Origin: an uncultured Clostridia bacterium
GTDB lineage: Bacteria > Bacillota > Clostridia > Oscillospirales > Ruminococcaceae
Assembly: GCA_945873955.1 (NCBI GenBank)
Contig: CAMCFA010000001.1
Location: forward strand, 1 to 64,000
Length of the DNA: 64,000 nt
Direction of reading: 5' to 3'
Numbering within the stretch: position 1 is the stretch's first letter; each line of letters opens with the position of its first letter. Both the position numbers and the translations under genes were made by a program. The notes below the pieces were generated by a model. The model was not told the DNA's origin. It made no database searches and was given only the letters and a program-made list of their open reading frames with translations. Below, piece by piece: positions 1 through 8,599 of this stretch.

Positions 1-167
1 AAACAAAATCGCCCCGTTCAAACGCGCATACTCACGCGGCTGATTTTGTTACGCTTCGCTTTAATCAGCTTGTCCGCGGGAAACGCTGATTAAAACAAAA
101 TCACCCCGTTCAAACGCGCATACTCACGCGGCTGATTTTGTTACGCTTCGCTTTAATCAGCTTGTCC
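1..167. repeat. Two tandem copies of a 75-bp REP-like palindromic unit
   Basis: Positions 1-75 and 93-167 are near-identical (one mismatch, G11 versus A103), joined by a 17-bp linker, so the period is 92 bp. Each unit contains inverted repeats: AAACAAAATC pairs with GATTTTGTT, and GCTGATT (39-45) pairs with AATCAGC (63-69). The linker also carries GCTGATT next to AAAACAAAATC. There is no coding potential. The array may continue left of the window, so its copy number is unknown. It could be a REP/BIME-type intergenic repeat or the end of a longer palindromic array. Confidence 0.8.
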
Positions 168-201
168 CAAGATTCTATTTAAAATACAAGGAGGAACTGA
201 A

Positions 202-897
202 ATGATACGAAAAATCATAAAAATCGACGAAGAAAAATGCACAGGCTGCGGACTTTGCGCCGAAGCCTGCCACGAGGGGGCAATAGAGATCATTGACGGA
301 AAGGCAAGGCTTACCCGCGAGGATTACTGCGACGGACTGGGTGACTGCCTGCCCGCCTGCCCCACAAATGCTATCACTTTTGAGGAACGCGAGGCTCCTG
401 CCTACAACGAGGCTGCCGTGCTTGCGGCAAAGCAGAGAAAAGCGGGAGCGGCGCTGCCCTGCGGCTGTCCGGGGACTCACTCAAAGTCTATCAGGCGTGA
501 AGCTGCGGCAGCGCCCACCGCGCCTGTGACCAGCCAGCTTTCGCAGTGGCCTGTGCAGATAAAGCTCGTGCCGGTGAACGCACCCTATTTCAGCGGCGCT
601 GATCTGCTTATTGCCGCAGACTGCACCGCTTATGCGTATGGTAATTTCCACAACGAATTTATCAAAGGTCGCGTAACTCTTATCGGCTGCCCAAAGCTGG
701 ACGAGGGTGACTATGCCGAGAAGCTCACCGCAATTATTGCCAATAATGATATTAAAAGTGTGACCGTTGCCCGTATGGAGGTGCCCTGCTGCGGCGGTAT
801 TGAAAACGCGGTCAGAAGTGCGCTGCAAGCAAGCGGAAAGTTTATTCCGTGGCGGGTCGTGACTATCTCGGTTGACGGAAGAATACTTGACCAGTAA
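202..897 (+). CDS. 4Fe-4S ferredoxin-type protein with cysteine-rich C-terminal region
   Basis: A 231-aa predicted electron-transfer protein. The N-terminus has a classic 4Fe-4S motif, C13-x2-C16-x2-C19-x3-C23. A second cysteine group follows (C43, C49, C53-P) with a longer first spacing, in a CDGLGDC context. About 150 further residues include more cysteines (LPCGCPG near 86, a GCPK near 163, a PCCGG motif near 193), so an additional cluster or metal site is possible. The start is supported by AAGGAGG about 8 bases upstream. It is followed by a hydrolase gene after 120 bp. Similar proteins occur widely in anaerobic Firmicutes; the redox partner cannot be told from the sequence. Confidence 0.85.
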   Translation: MIRKIIKIDEEKCTGCGLCAEACHEGAIEIIDGKARLTREDYCDGLGDCLPACPTNAITFEEREAPAYNEAAVLAAKQRKAGAALPCGCPGTHSKSIRREAAAAPTAPVTSQLSQWPVQIKLVPVNAPYFSGADLLIAADCTAYAYGNFHNEFIKGRVTLIGCPKLDEGDYAEKLTAIIANNDIKSVTVARMEVPCCGGIENAVRSALQASGKFIPWRVVTISVDGRILDQ

Positions 898-1017
898 ATG
901 AAAGAAAATGAAGATCTTCCGTTAAATATTCTCACAATATATTGACAAAACGAAGAAAAGTAGTGAAATAAGATCCATAATATTTCATGTTCAGAAAAAC
1001 ATTGCGGAGGAATTGAC

Positions 1018-1620
1018 ATGCAGAAAGCAATACTTTATATTCACGGCAAGGGCGGAAACCCCACGGAAGCGGAGCAGTACAGAGCTTATTTTCCCGGCAT
1101 TGACGTGATCGGAGTTGACTACGACGGGTATCTTCCGTGGGACGTCAAGGAGCAGCTCAAAGCGCGGTATGACAAGCTTTGCGGTAAGTACGGGCATATA
1201 TCGGTTATCGCAAACAGTATAGGCGCGTATTTCACAATGCTGGCGCTGCACGACAGGAAGGTAGAGAAAGCGCTGTTCATATCGCCGATACTGGACATGG
1301 AACGGCTTATCCAAGACATGATGTGCTGGGCGGGGGTGACTGAATCGCAGCTTCGTGAACAGGGCGAGATACCGACGGATTTCGGTGAAACGCTGTCGTG
1401 GGAGTACCTGTGCTTTGCCAGAGAAAACCCCGTGCGCTGGGATATTCCCACGGAAATACTGTATGCAGGGAAAGATAATCTCACGTCACGGGAAACGGTT
1501 GAGCAGTTCGTGAAAGCTCATAGCTGCACACTTACGGCAATGGAAAACGGCGAGCATTGGTTTCACACCGAGGAACAGCTTGCGTTCCTGCACGACTGGA
1601 TAAACGGAAAGATACTGTAA
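1018..1620 (+). CDS. Alpha/beta-hydrolase fold esterase-like protein (YqiA-like)
   Basis: A 200-aa small alpha/beta hydrolase. It opens with a beta strand and an oxyanion-type HGKGG motif (residues 9-13). The likely nucleophile is Ser67 in ANSIG, where Asn replaces the usual first Gly of G-x-S-x-G. Asp153 (AGKD) and His180 or His183 (GEHWFH) complete a plausible catalytic triad. No signal peptide is visible, so it should be cytoplasmic. The start has GGAGG about 7 bases upstream. A weak TTGACA (941-946) lies upstream but no good -10 pairs with it. The substrate is unknown; short-chain acyl ester hydrolysis is the family inference. Confidence 0.8.
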   Translation: MQKAILYIHGKGGNPTEAEQYRAYFPGIDVIGVDYDGYLPWDVKEQLKARYDKLCGKYGHISVIANSIGAYFTMLALHDRKVEKALFISPILDMERLIQDMMCWAGVTESQLREQGEIPTDFGETLSWEYLCFARENPVRWDIPTEILYAGKDNLTSRETVEQFVKAHSCTLTAMENGEHWFHTEEQLAFLHDWINGKIL

Positions 1621-1624
1621 AAAT

Positions 1625-1658
1625 GACCCCCGGACGAATCAGTCCGAGGGTCGTTTCT
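1625..1658 (+). terminator. Intrinsic terminator after the hydrolase gene
   Basis: Stem GACCCCCGGAC (1625-1635) pairs with GTCCGAGGGTC (1642-1652) with a small mismatch, followed by a short T-rich run. It lies directly after the stop codon of the plus-strand gene. Confidence 0.7.
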
Positions 1659-1759
1659 TGCTAAGTAAATGTTAGGGACTTGCCTAGAATTCATAAGAGT
1701 GGTTTTGTGTATCAACATTTCCTCTTGATTTTATGATCTCCCCGATAAATGGGAATATG

Positions 1760-2239
1760 TTATAATATCTTCTCCATATATCCACAGGTAAAAGGGAAAA
1801 AATCAAATTTTTTTGTTCCTGTATGTATGAATCCAAATGACTCATACCATTTTCTCAATAATTTGTTTTCTTCAACAATTCCGATGTTGACCTTTATGCA
1901 ATCAAATTTTTTGGCAGTATTAAAGGCGTGAATTAAAAGTTCTTGACCAATTTTTCTATGTCTATATGTTGGAAGCACACACAAATTATTTAACTCACAC
2001 TCATTATTCTGCAATAGCAAAGAATAGTATCCAATGATTTTGCCAGCATCAAAAAAGACATACATAGGTCTATGCTCACCGAATAAATGCCACCTTAATC
2101 TTTCCTCTGTCGTTGCGAATGCGGTGAATTTCGGCGCATTTTCAATGGTAAAGCCAAACTCGTTTGCAACTGTGGCAAAGCTCTCTCTGATTACTTTTAC
2201 ACATTCAGGAATATCTTTTTCATTCACTTCTTGTATCAT
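1760..2239 (-). CDS. GNAT-family N-acetyltransferase
   Basis: A 159-aa single-domain GNAT protein. The acetyl-CoA-binding region is visible as NNLCVLPTYRHRKIGQELL (about residues 90-108), close to the R/Q-x-x-G-x-G/A signature, and the C-terminal beta strands carry the usual WYESFGF motif. The acceptor is not predictable. The gene is much richer in A and T than its neighbours and stands alone between two terminators with its own promoter, which suggests a recent acquisition. Confidence 0.88.
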   Translation of the reverse strand: MIQEVNEKDIPECVKVIRESFATVANEFGFTIENAPKFTAFATTEERLRWHLFGEHRPMYVFFDAGKIIGYYSLLLQNNECELNNLCVLPTYRHRKIGQELLIHAFNTAKKFDCIKVNIGIVEENKLLRKWYESFGFIHTGTKKFDFFPFTCGYMEKIL

Positions 2240-2292
2240 AGTAATTACCTCACAAATTTCGATTTATCGTTCAGTTCACTATTCTTTACTAT

Positions 2293-2321
2293 ATTATATC
2301 ACATTGTTCGTCATTATGCAA
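2293..2321 (-). promoter_or_regulatory. Promoter of the GNAT gene
   Basis: Read on the minus strand: TTGCAT (2316-2321), 17-bp spacer, TATAAT (2293-2298), about 54 bp before the start codon. Confidence 0.7.
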
Positions 2322-2351
2322 GCGAAAAAAATCAGCGTAGTTTCTGAATAA

Positions 2352-2385
2352 AAACAGAGGGACTGTCGTAACGGCAGTCCCTGTT
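2352..2385 (-). terminator. Terminator of enolase
   Basis: GGGACTG and CAGTCCC arms, extended by AAACAG/CTGTTT, sit just past the enolase stop codon. On the minus strand the stem is followed by a T run. Confidence 0.8.
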
Positions 2386-2396
2386 TAATGATAAGT

Positions 2397-3716
<1,320 letters not shown>

Positions 3717-3779
3717 TCATATTTTTATATCCGCTGATCGATTTCGGTTTGCATGTAACGGGCGGATACGTTCCCGGTT

Positions 3780-3809
3780 ATTATATGGATTCTGCAAGGA
3801 CTTATTCAA
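3780..3809 (-). promoter_or_regulatory. Probable enolase promoter
   Basis: Minus strand: TTGAAT (3804-3809), 18-bp spacer, TATAAT (3780-3785), about 80 bp before the enolase start. Confidence 0.55.
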
Positions 3810-3887
3810 GGGCAATACCGCAATAAACAGCGCGTTCTTGTTAAAATAAACAGGCGGATCGATCTTGTATTTTGTAAATACTGTACA

Positions 3888-3916
3888 TTGTATTTTGCGG
3901 GAAACTGTGGTAAAAT
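3888..3916 (+). promoter_or_regulatory. Promoter of the P-loop kinase-like gene
   Basis: TTGTAT (3888-3893), 17-bp spacer, TAAAAT (3911-3916), with TGTGG just before the -10 giving an extended TGG element. It lies 28 bp upstream of the start codon. Confidence 0.6.
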
Positions 3917-3944
3917 ATTGTAAAAACCACGGGAGGGAAACACA

Positions 3945-4535
3945 ATGCAAAAGAAGCTGATAATCGTAACATCACCGCCGGCATGCGGAAAAACGTTCAT
4001 TTCAAAGGAGCTTTCCAAACGCTTGAAGCATGTTGTGTATCTCGATAAGGACACGCTCATTCCGCTGTCAAAGCAGATTTTCGTCGTTGCAGGTCAGTCG
4101 TATGACAGGAGCAGTAAGTTCTTTGAGGAGAATATACGCAATTATGAGTACGACTGCATTGTCGCGCTGGCTCTTGAAGCGCTGGATTATGACGACACCG
4201 TGCTGATAAACGCGCCGTTCACCCGTGAAATTCGTGACATGGAGTACATCAACTCGCTCCGTGCGAAGCTCGCCGAAAAGAACGCGAAGATGGTCGCAAT
4301 ATGGGTTGAGACCTCCCCGGAGATAGTCCACGAACGCATGATAAAGCGCAATTCCGACCGTGACACATGGAAGCTCGCGCACTGGGACGAATATATCGCC
4401 GGCTGTGATTTCACCGTGCCGGAAAACCTCGATGATCCCAGCGTAAAGGGCGACCTCATCATCTTCAAGAACAATAACGACGCTGAATTTGAGGCTTCCA
4501 TGAAGAACTGCCTTGAACTGCTGGAGTCAGAATAA
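3945..4535 (+). CDS. P-loop NTPase / small-molecule kinase-like protein
   Basis: A 196-aa protein with a Walker A motif at residues 10-18 (SPPACGKTF), followed by a helix and the strand HVVYLDKDTLIPL, typical of nucleoside/shikimate-kinase-like or zeta-toxin-like P-loop kinases. Later features include a second strand (TVLINAPF, ~86-93) and an Arg-rich lid (ERMIKRNSDRDTWK, ~133-146). GGGAGG precedes the ATG. It is monocistronic with its own promoter. The substrate cannot be read from the sequence; AAA/zeta-like kinase is the family-level call. Confidence 0.75.
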   Translation: MQKKLIIVTSPPACGKTFISKELSKRLKHVVYLDKDTLIPLSKQIFVVAGQSYDRSSKFFEENIRNYEYDCIVALALEALDYDDTVLINAPFTREIRDMEYINSLRAKLAEKNAKMVAIWVETSPEIVHERMIKRNSDRDTWKLAHWDEYIAGCDFTVPENLDDPSVKGDLIIFKNNNDAEFEASMKNCLELLESE

Positions 4536-4553
4536 ACCGGCGCATTTTGGTGA

Positions 4554-4582
4554 TTGACATTTTGCAGTATTTGTGCTTTAAT
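4554..4582 (+). promoter_or_regulatory. Strong promoter of a short transcription unit
   Basis: TTGACA (4554-4559), exact 17-bp spacer, TTTAAT (4577-4582). No full-length gene follows on this strand; see the entry at 4583-4790. Confidence 0.65.
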
Positions 4583-4790
4583 AGTGTCGAAAAATGTAAA
4601 AAAGGAGGCAAAACTCCATGATTTTGGCGCGGTTCTGTACAAGGAGGGTCTGACGTTTGACTCGATCTATAAGCTCGCCGATAAAGGGGTATATGACAGC
4701 AAGACCAATAAGGCAACTCATGCACATTCCCAAAGTGAAATGCATGTTAATAGTGAAAAGATCCCGTACACTTCTGTGCGGGATCTTCTG
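4583..4790 (+). other. Short transcription unit or gene remnant of unknown function
   Basis: A strong promoter leads into about 200 bp. A good ribosome-binding site (AAAAAAGGAGG, ~4601-4611) precedes ATG 4618, but that frame encodes only an 11-residue peptide (MILARFCTRRV). A neighbouring frame is open from about 4584 to 4890 and reads KEAKLHDFGAVLYKEG and onward with coding-like composition, but it has no start positioned after the ribosome-binding site. Either a frameshifted gene fragment or a small RNA ending at the hairpin 4757-4787 would explain it. Confidence 0.35.
4756..4788 (-). terminator. Terminator of trxB
   Basis: AAGATCCCG and CGGGATCTT arms, with CAC/GTG extending the stem towards the loop. 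On the minus strand the stem is followed by TTTTCA. On the plus strand it could also end the short unit that starts at 4590. Confidence 0.7.
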
Positions 4791-4806
4791 TATTCAACGG
4801 TCAAGC

Positions 4807-5727
4807 TCATTTTTCGGCAAGATATTCCTCTGCGAAATGGACAGCGTTCGCGCCGTCTGCCACAGCGGTTACGACCTGCCGCAGTGCCTTAGTGCGGACA
4901 TCACCCACGGCGAACACACCGTCAACATTCGTGCGGGTGGATTCGTCGGCGACAACATAGCCTCCCTCGTCCAGCGCGACTTTCCCAGCAAGAAACCCGG
5001 TCGCGGGAGTTCTGCCAATGCTGACGAAAACCCCGTCGCAGGGGAGTTCAGTCACCGCCCCGGAGTTTGCGTCTGTGACCTTTGCGCCGATTAGCTTCCC
5101 GTCGGTGATGAATCCGGAAACCGTGCTGTTCCACACGAATTCTACGTTATCTGCTTTAAGCAGTGGTTCGTGGTATATCTTCGTGGCTCTCAGAGTGTCC
5201 CGGCGGTGGACAACATAAACTTTTTTCGCCAGCCTTGACAGGTACAGAGCGTCCGCCGCGGCAGAATTCCCGCCGCCCACAACTATAACAGTTCTGTCCT
5301 TGTAGAACCTCCCGTCGCAGTGCGCGCAGTAGTGGACGCCTTTGCCGATCAGCTCCTCTTCGCCGGGAGTTCCCAGCCTGCGGGGGTCAGCGCCGGTGGA
5401 GATAACGACAGTTTTCCCGTGGAATTCGCCGCTTGCCGCTTCGATCTTTTTGACGTCCCCGGTAAAGTCAACACACTTCACTTCAGTGTAGACCGTCTTA
5501 GCGCCGAATCGCTCCGCGCCCTTCTGCATTTTCATGCCAAGTTCAAAGCCGTTTATTCCCTCGTCAAAGCCCGGGTAATTGTCTATCTCCCCGGTGAGCG
5601 CCATCTGACCTCCGGGCGCCATTCGTTCCAGCACGACAACGTCAAGCCCCGCTCTTGCGGCATACAGCGCGGCGGTGTACCCGGCAGGACCTCCGCCGAT
5701 TATTATCATATCGTATATGTGATCCAT
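4807..5727 (-). CDS. trxB: Thioredoxin reductase (NADPH)
   Basis: A 306-aa FAD/NAD(P)-dependent reductase that keeps thioredoxin reduced. FAD-binding GGGPAG is at residues 11-16, the redox pair is Cys134-AH-Cys137 followed by DG, the second nucleotide-binding motif (GGGNSAAADA) is near 155-165, the HRR motif for NADPH is near 182, and the C-terminal FAD motif (GVFAVGDVR) is near 275. I use the ATG at 5727 (MDHIYD) rather than the open frame's upstream start because AGGAGG lies 6 bases before it. His replaces the more common Thr inside the CxxC pair. It has its own promoter, divergent from that of the decayed region. Confidence 0.96.
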   Translation of the reverse strand: MDHIYDMIIIGGGPAGYTAALYAARAGLDVVVLERMAPGGQMALTGEIDNYPGFDEGINGFELGMKMQKGAERFGAKTVYTEVKCVDFTGDVKKIEAASGEFHGKTVVISTGADPRRLGTPGEEELIGKGVHYCAHCDGRFYKDRTVIVVGGGNSAAADALYLSRLAKKVYVVHRRDTLRATKIYHEPLLKADNVEFVWNSTVSGFITDGKLIGAKVTDANSGAVTELPCDGVFVSIGRTPATGFLAGKVALDEGGYVVADESTRTNVDGVFAVGDVRTKALRQVVTAVADGANAVHFAEEYLAEK

Positions 5728-5750
5728 GTTGAACCTCCTGTTTTTGTTAT

Positions 5751-5779
5751 AGTATACCACTTTTTCGGTGTAATTTCAA
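5751..5779 (-). promoter_or_regulatory. trxB promoter
   Basis: Minus strand: TTGAAA (5774-5779), 17 bp, TATACT (5751-5756). The -10 lies inside AGTGGTATACTAT, a 13-mer repeated in the divergent promoter at 5803-5831. Confidence 0.75.
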
Positions 5780-5802
5780 TTCTTTTCTCGTAAAATGCGT
5801 TG

Positions 5803-5831
5803 TTGACATATTTCGCGAATAGTGGTATACT
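5803..5831 (+). promoter_or_regulatory. Divergent promoter facing the decayed region
   Basis: TTGACA (5803-5808), 17 bp, TATACT (5826-5831), again within AGTGGTATACTAT. It is close to consensus although the downstream gene is no longer intact. Confidence 0.75.
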
Positions 5832-5892
5832 ATTATTGCGAAAAATATTTATAGTTCAGGATATTCGGCTGACCGATTAAAAAGGAAAGGTT

Positions 5893-6280
5893 GAGCACTA
5901 TGACAAGAAATGTACAGATTTTGAGCAGGTCGTTGAAATAATGCAGGAATGCGGCAACATGCACTCCATGAGCTGTTTCCTGCGGACGAAATGCATTGAT
6001 GAGAAAACTGATCTGAACGGAATAAACGGAGAAAGCACCGGCGGTGAAAAGGAGATATCGGTCGAGTGGGAAAGCGCAGACCTTGATGCAATGATAAACG
6101 TCGAGCCTGCATATACGATAAACGGCACAGCGGACGGTATGCCGACGGTTTGCGGGATATCCATGGTGGAAGCAAACTACTGCGACAATTCCTGTTCCCA
6201 AGTCCGAGGAAAAGAAGCAGGATATCGATCCTAAAGCAAAAAAAGGCGAAGAAAAGCAAATGAACGAAAGCAAACAGTCT
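5893..6280 (+). pseudogene. Frameshifted gene remnant, unknown function
   Basis: There is a good promoter and an AAAGGAAAGG ribosome-binding site (5881-5890), but ATG 5900 gives only 13 codons. The frame from 5893 is open to 6234, with acidic coding-like composition (for example EWESADLDAMINVEPAY near 6064-6115). After about 6190 coding character moves to another frame reading TIPVPKSEEKKQDIDPK and onward, which runs to the edge of the inserted element at 6286. This pattern fits one gene disrupted by at least one or two frameshifts. I do not recognise a family. Translation of the remnant in short open frames cannot be excluded. Confidence 0.45.
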
Positions 6281-6285
6281 CTAAA

Positions 6286-6443
6286 GGTCACCTCTAAAAA
6301 CCTTGTTTGAGTGAAAATATGCAGAGCACACCGCCTGCTTCGTCAAACCTCCTAGCAAGGTATACAGCCTTGCGTCGTCGGCTTTCCTCGCATTCGGTGC
6401 CCTCTACCCATTCTCCCTTTTCAAACCGGTTTTTAGAGGTTCC
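6286..6443. mobile_element. MITE-like 158-bp element with terminal inverted repeats
   Basis: The left end carries CCTCTAAAAACCTTGTTTGA (6291-6310). The right end carries TCAAACCGGTTTTTAGAGG, the reverse complement with a small internal difference. The pentamer CTAAA is present on both sides (6281-6285 and 6444-6448), as expected for a target-site duplication. The interior (about 120 bp) has no open frame of note. No transposase is present in the window, so mobility would depend on an element elsewhere. It sits between two decayed gene fragments. Confidence 0.65.
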
Positions 6444-6453
6444 CTAAATATAA

Positions 6454-7344
6454 ATAACTCAGCTTGAAGATGTCGCCGAGCTGTTAGGGCTGTCAAAATC
6501 CACTGTTTCAAGAGCCATTTCCGGCAAGGAAAGGGTGAGCAGCGAGACCCGCGAACGTGTATTTGAATGTATCAAGGAGCTTGGCTATCGCCCGAATATC
6601 ATTGCCAAAAACCTCTCGGAAAGAAGAACCTACAACATCGGCGTTGTTATTCCCATGAACAGCGATGAAACAGAAGCGCCGTTTTTCCAGACCTGCCTTA
6701 TGGGGATAGTAAAGGAATGTGCGCTGAGGGACTGCGACGCGGAGGTAATAAGCACAGATAAAAGAGATCTTACCCAGCTTATCCGTGTTGTAGAGAACAG
6801 AAAGGTGGACAATGTGATATCTGCAGACAGCAGCCACACTGAGGGCTGTAAAGAGATCACCTCATATCATCTTATGTCCAACCCGCCGGATAATATCGGT
6901 CTGCTTTTAAGTAATATGAACCACACTGTAAACAAGAGCAGATACGAGTGCTTTGAAAAGGCGTTTGTGGCGATAGGCGAGAAGCCCTCCGAAAAGATGA
7001 TATACACCGGCGTGGAAGGCTCTCTGGCGTTCAGCAAGGCTGTTTCAGCGCTGCTGAAGCAGGAGCCGAGATGTATCATCTGAGGCGACGACATGATATG
7101 CATGAAGTTCCTGTCGGAGCTGAACAATCTGGGTAAATCGGTGCCCGAAGATATAAGGGTGGTGTCGTTCTATGACAGCGTTTACCTTGATCACTACACC
7201 CCGCCCATAACTTTCCTGTTTTTTGACGCAGGCGAACTGGGCGCAGCGGCAGCCTCCATGCTGGTCGATAGTCTGAATGGCGGCGACGAATGTGAGAGCG
7301 TGGTTCTGGGCTTTCAAATGCTTATCAGAAGAGCCACCATGTAA
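6454..7344 (+). pseudogene. LacI-family transcriptional regulator, degraded
   Basis: The reading frame begins without a start codon (TAA at 6451-6453, then ATA) directly at a LacI helix-turn-helix, LEDVAELLGLSKSTVSRAISG (6463-6525). It continues through the hinge (ECIKELGYRPNIIAKNLS) into a periplasmic-binding-protein-like sensor domain. A TGA at 7081-7083 interrupts the conserved CII-x-GDD strand, after which the same frame resumes (MICMKFLSELNNLGKSVPEDIRVVSFYDS) to TAA at 7342-7344. About 295 codons in total, slightly short of the usual 330-340. It has lost its start next to the MITE-like element and has a nonsense mutation. If transcribed it would not give a full repressor. Confidence 0.85.
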
Positions 7345-7422
7345 TGAAAAAAGAACCGCAAGGTCATTCGCACAAGGAATACCACGGCTGACCGGCGGCT
7401 TGCTCATTACTAACAAAATGAT

Positions 7423-7449
7423 CCTCGGCTTTATGCCGGGGATATATTT
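7423..7449 (+). terminator. Terminator-like hairpin after the LacI pseudogene
   Basis: CCTCGGC (7423-7429) pairs with GCCGGGG (7435-7441, one G:T) and is followed by the T-rich ATATATTTTG. Confidence 0.5.
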
Positions 7450-7666
7450 TGTTGTGTAACGAAAAATATTCCATGAAAGGCATGGAAATCTAAAGAACAA
7501 GTATGGAAACAGGATATTCTGGTGCAGGGGGATACTATGTCGATACATTGGGAAAGAATGCAAATCGAGTCTTTAGACGCACGCCAGAAAATAGCCTTTT
7601 AGGTGTTATCCGTAAATCCACCGACTACGCCGTGCATATTTACTATATGATTTTTTCTCAAACCGG

Positions 7667-7695
7667 TTGCAATTTCAGATGAAATGTGGTAAAAT
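7667..7695 (+). promoter_or_regulatory. tyrA promoter
   Basis: TTGCAA (7667-7672), 17 bp, TAAAAT (7690-7695), with TGTGG before the -10. It lies 49 bp upstream of the tyrA start. Confidence 0.65.
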
Positions 7696-7744
7696 ATAGT
7701 TTGAACTATAATAAGCGGGATTTCCCGCGAAAGGATCGTAAATA

Positions 7745-8599
7745 ATGAATATAGCAGTTGTAGGACTTGGACTTATCGGCGGCTCATTCTGCAAGGCGCT
7801 GAAAGCGAATACGTTCCATCACATCATGGGAATAGATACCGACAAGGAGACCGTCAGAAAGGCGCTGGAACAGGGCGCTATCGACGAGGAGATAGACGAG
7901 TCCCGTATCGGCGAGGCGAATCTGACTGTTATTGCTCTGTATCCCGTCCCCACCGTCGAATTTGTAAAGCGCAACGCTGACCGTTTCAAGAAAGGCTCTA
8001 TCGTTATCGACGTGGGCGGCGTAAAGGGCTATGTTGTGCGCAATAGTGCGCCTGTTCTGGACGAAAAGGGCGTGTATTTCTTAGGCACTCACCCTATGGC
8101 CGGCACGGAGAATTCCGGGTTTGATTATTCCACCGCGACATTGTTCAACAAGGCGAGCTATATCCTCACCCCGACTGAAACCACCCCGCAGATCGCCATT
8201 GACCTTGTGTCTACGTTGGGGAGCTGCATGGGCTTCGGGCAGGTTGTTATCGCAACCCCGGAGCAGCACGACGCGAATATCGCGTACACGTCGCAGCTTG
8301 CGCATGTCGTTTCCAACGCTTATGTCAAGAGCCCGTCGCTGTTTCGTGCGGACGGCTTCTCTGCGGGCAGCTTCCTAGACCTCACCCGTGTTGCGAAGCT
8401 GAACGAGGAGATGTGGTCGAGCCTGTTCCTCTGCAACAAGGAAGCGCTCCTGTTCGAGATCAACACCATAATCGAGAAGCTGACCGAATACCGCGACGCT
8501 ATGGTGAACGACGATAAGCCGACACTGAAGGCGCTGCTTAAAGACGGTAGGGAGCTTAAAGAAAAAAGCATGGAATTCTACGGGCAGGAGAAGCGCTGA
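7745..8599 (+). CDS. tyrA: Prephenate dehydrogenase
   Basis: A 284-aa NAD(P)-dependent enzyme that oxidatively decarboxylates prephenate (or arogenate) in tyrosine synthesis. The Rossmann motif GLGLIGGS is at residues 7-14, DVGGVKG near 96, GTHPMAGTENSG near 116-127 with the substrate-binding His, and the helical dimerisation domain follows (SQLAHVVSNA, ~193). It is shorter than fusion forms: no chorismate mutase or ACT domain is visible. AAAGGA precedes the ATG. The stop codon overlaps the start of the next gene by one base, indicating translational coupling. Confidence 0.94.
   Translation: MNIAVVGLGLIGGSFCKALKANTFHHIMGIDTDKETVRKALEQGAIDEEIDESRIGEANLTVIALYPVPTVEFVKRNADRFKKGSIVIDVGGVKGYVVRNSAPVLDEKGVYFLGTHPMAGTENSGFDYSTATLFNKASYILTPTETTPQIAIDLVSTLGSCMGFGQVVIATPEQHDANIAYTSQLAHVVSNAYVKSPSLFRADGFSAGSFLDLTRVAKLNEEMWSSLFLCNKEALLFEINTIIEKLTEYRDAMVNDDKPTLKALLKDGRELKEKSMEFYGQEKR

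Larger units (their letters stand above)
7345..7744. other. 400-bp intergenic region between the LacI pseudogene and tyrA
   Basis: It holds a terminator-like hairpin (7423-7441) and the tyrA promoter (7667-7695). No credible gene, tRNA or riboswitch was recognised in the rest (about 7450-7660). Confidence 0.6.

Noticed and set aside
1-167. The tandem repeats as a CRISPR array
   Set aside because: Only two units of 75 bp, with a 17-bp linker and internal palindromes; no spacer pattern and no cas genes.
5833-6291. Minus-strand open frames (up to 152 codons) across the decayed region
   Set aside because: They have no ribosome-binding site, and the plus strand carries the promoter and coding-like composition.
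7081-7083. TGA in the LacI frame as selenocysteine or a recoded codon
   Set aside because: No selenocysteine element or hairpin was seen, LacI proteins do not use it, and TGA ends several intact genes here (for example tyrA and ilvB).
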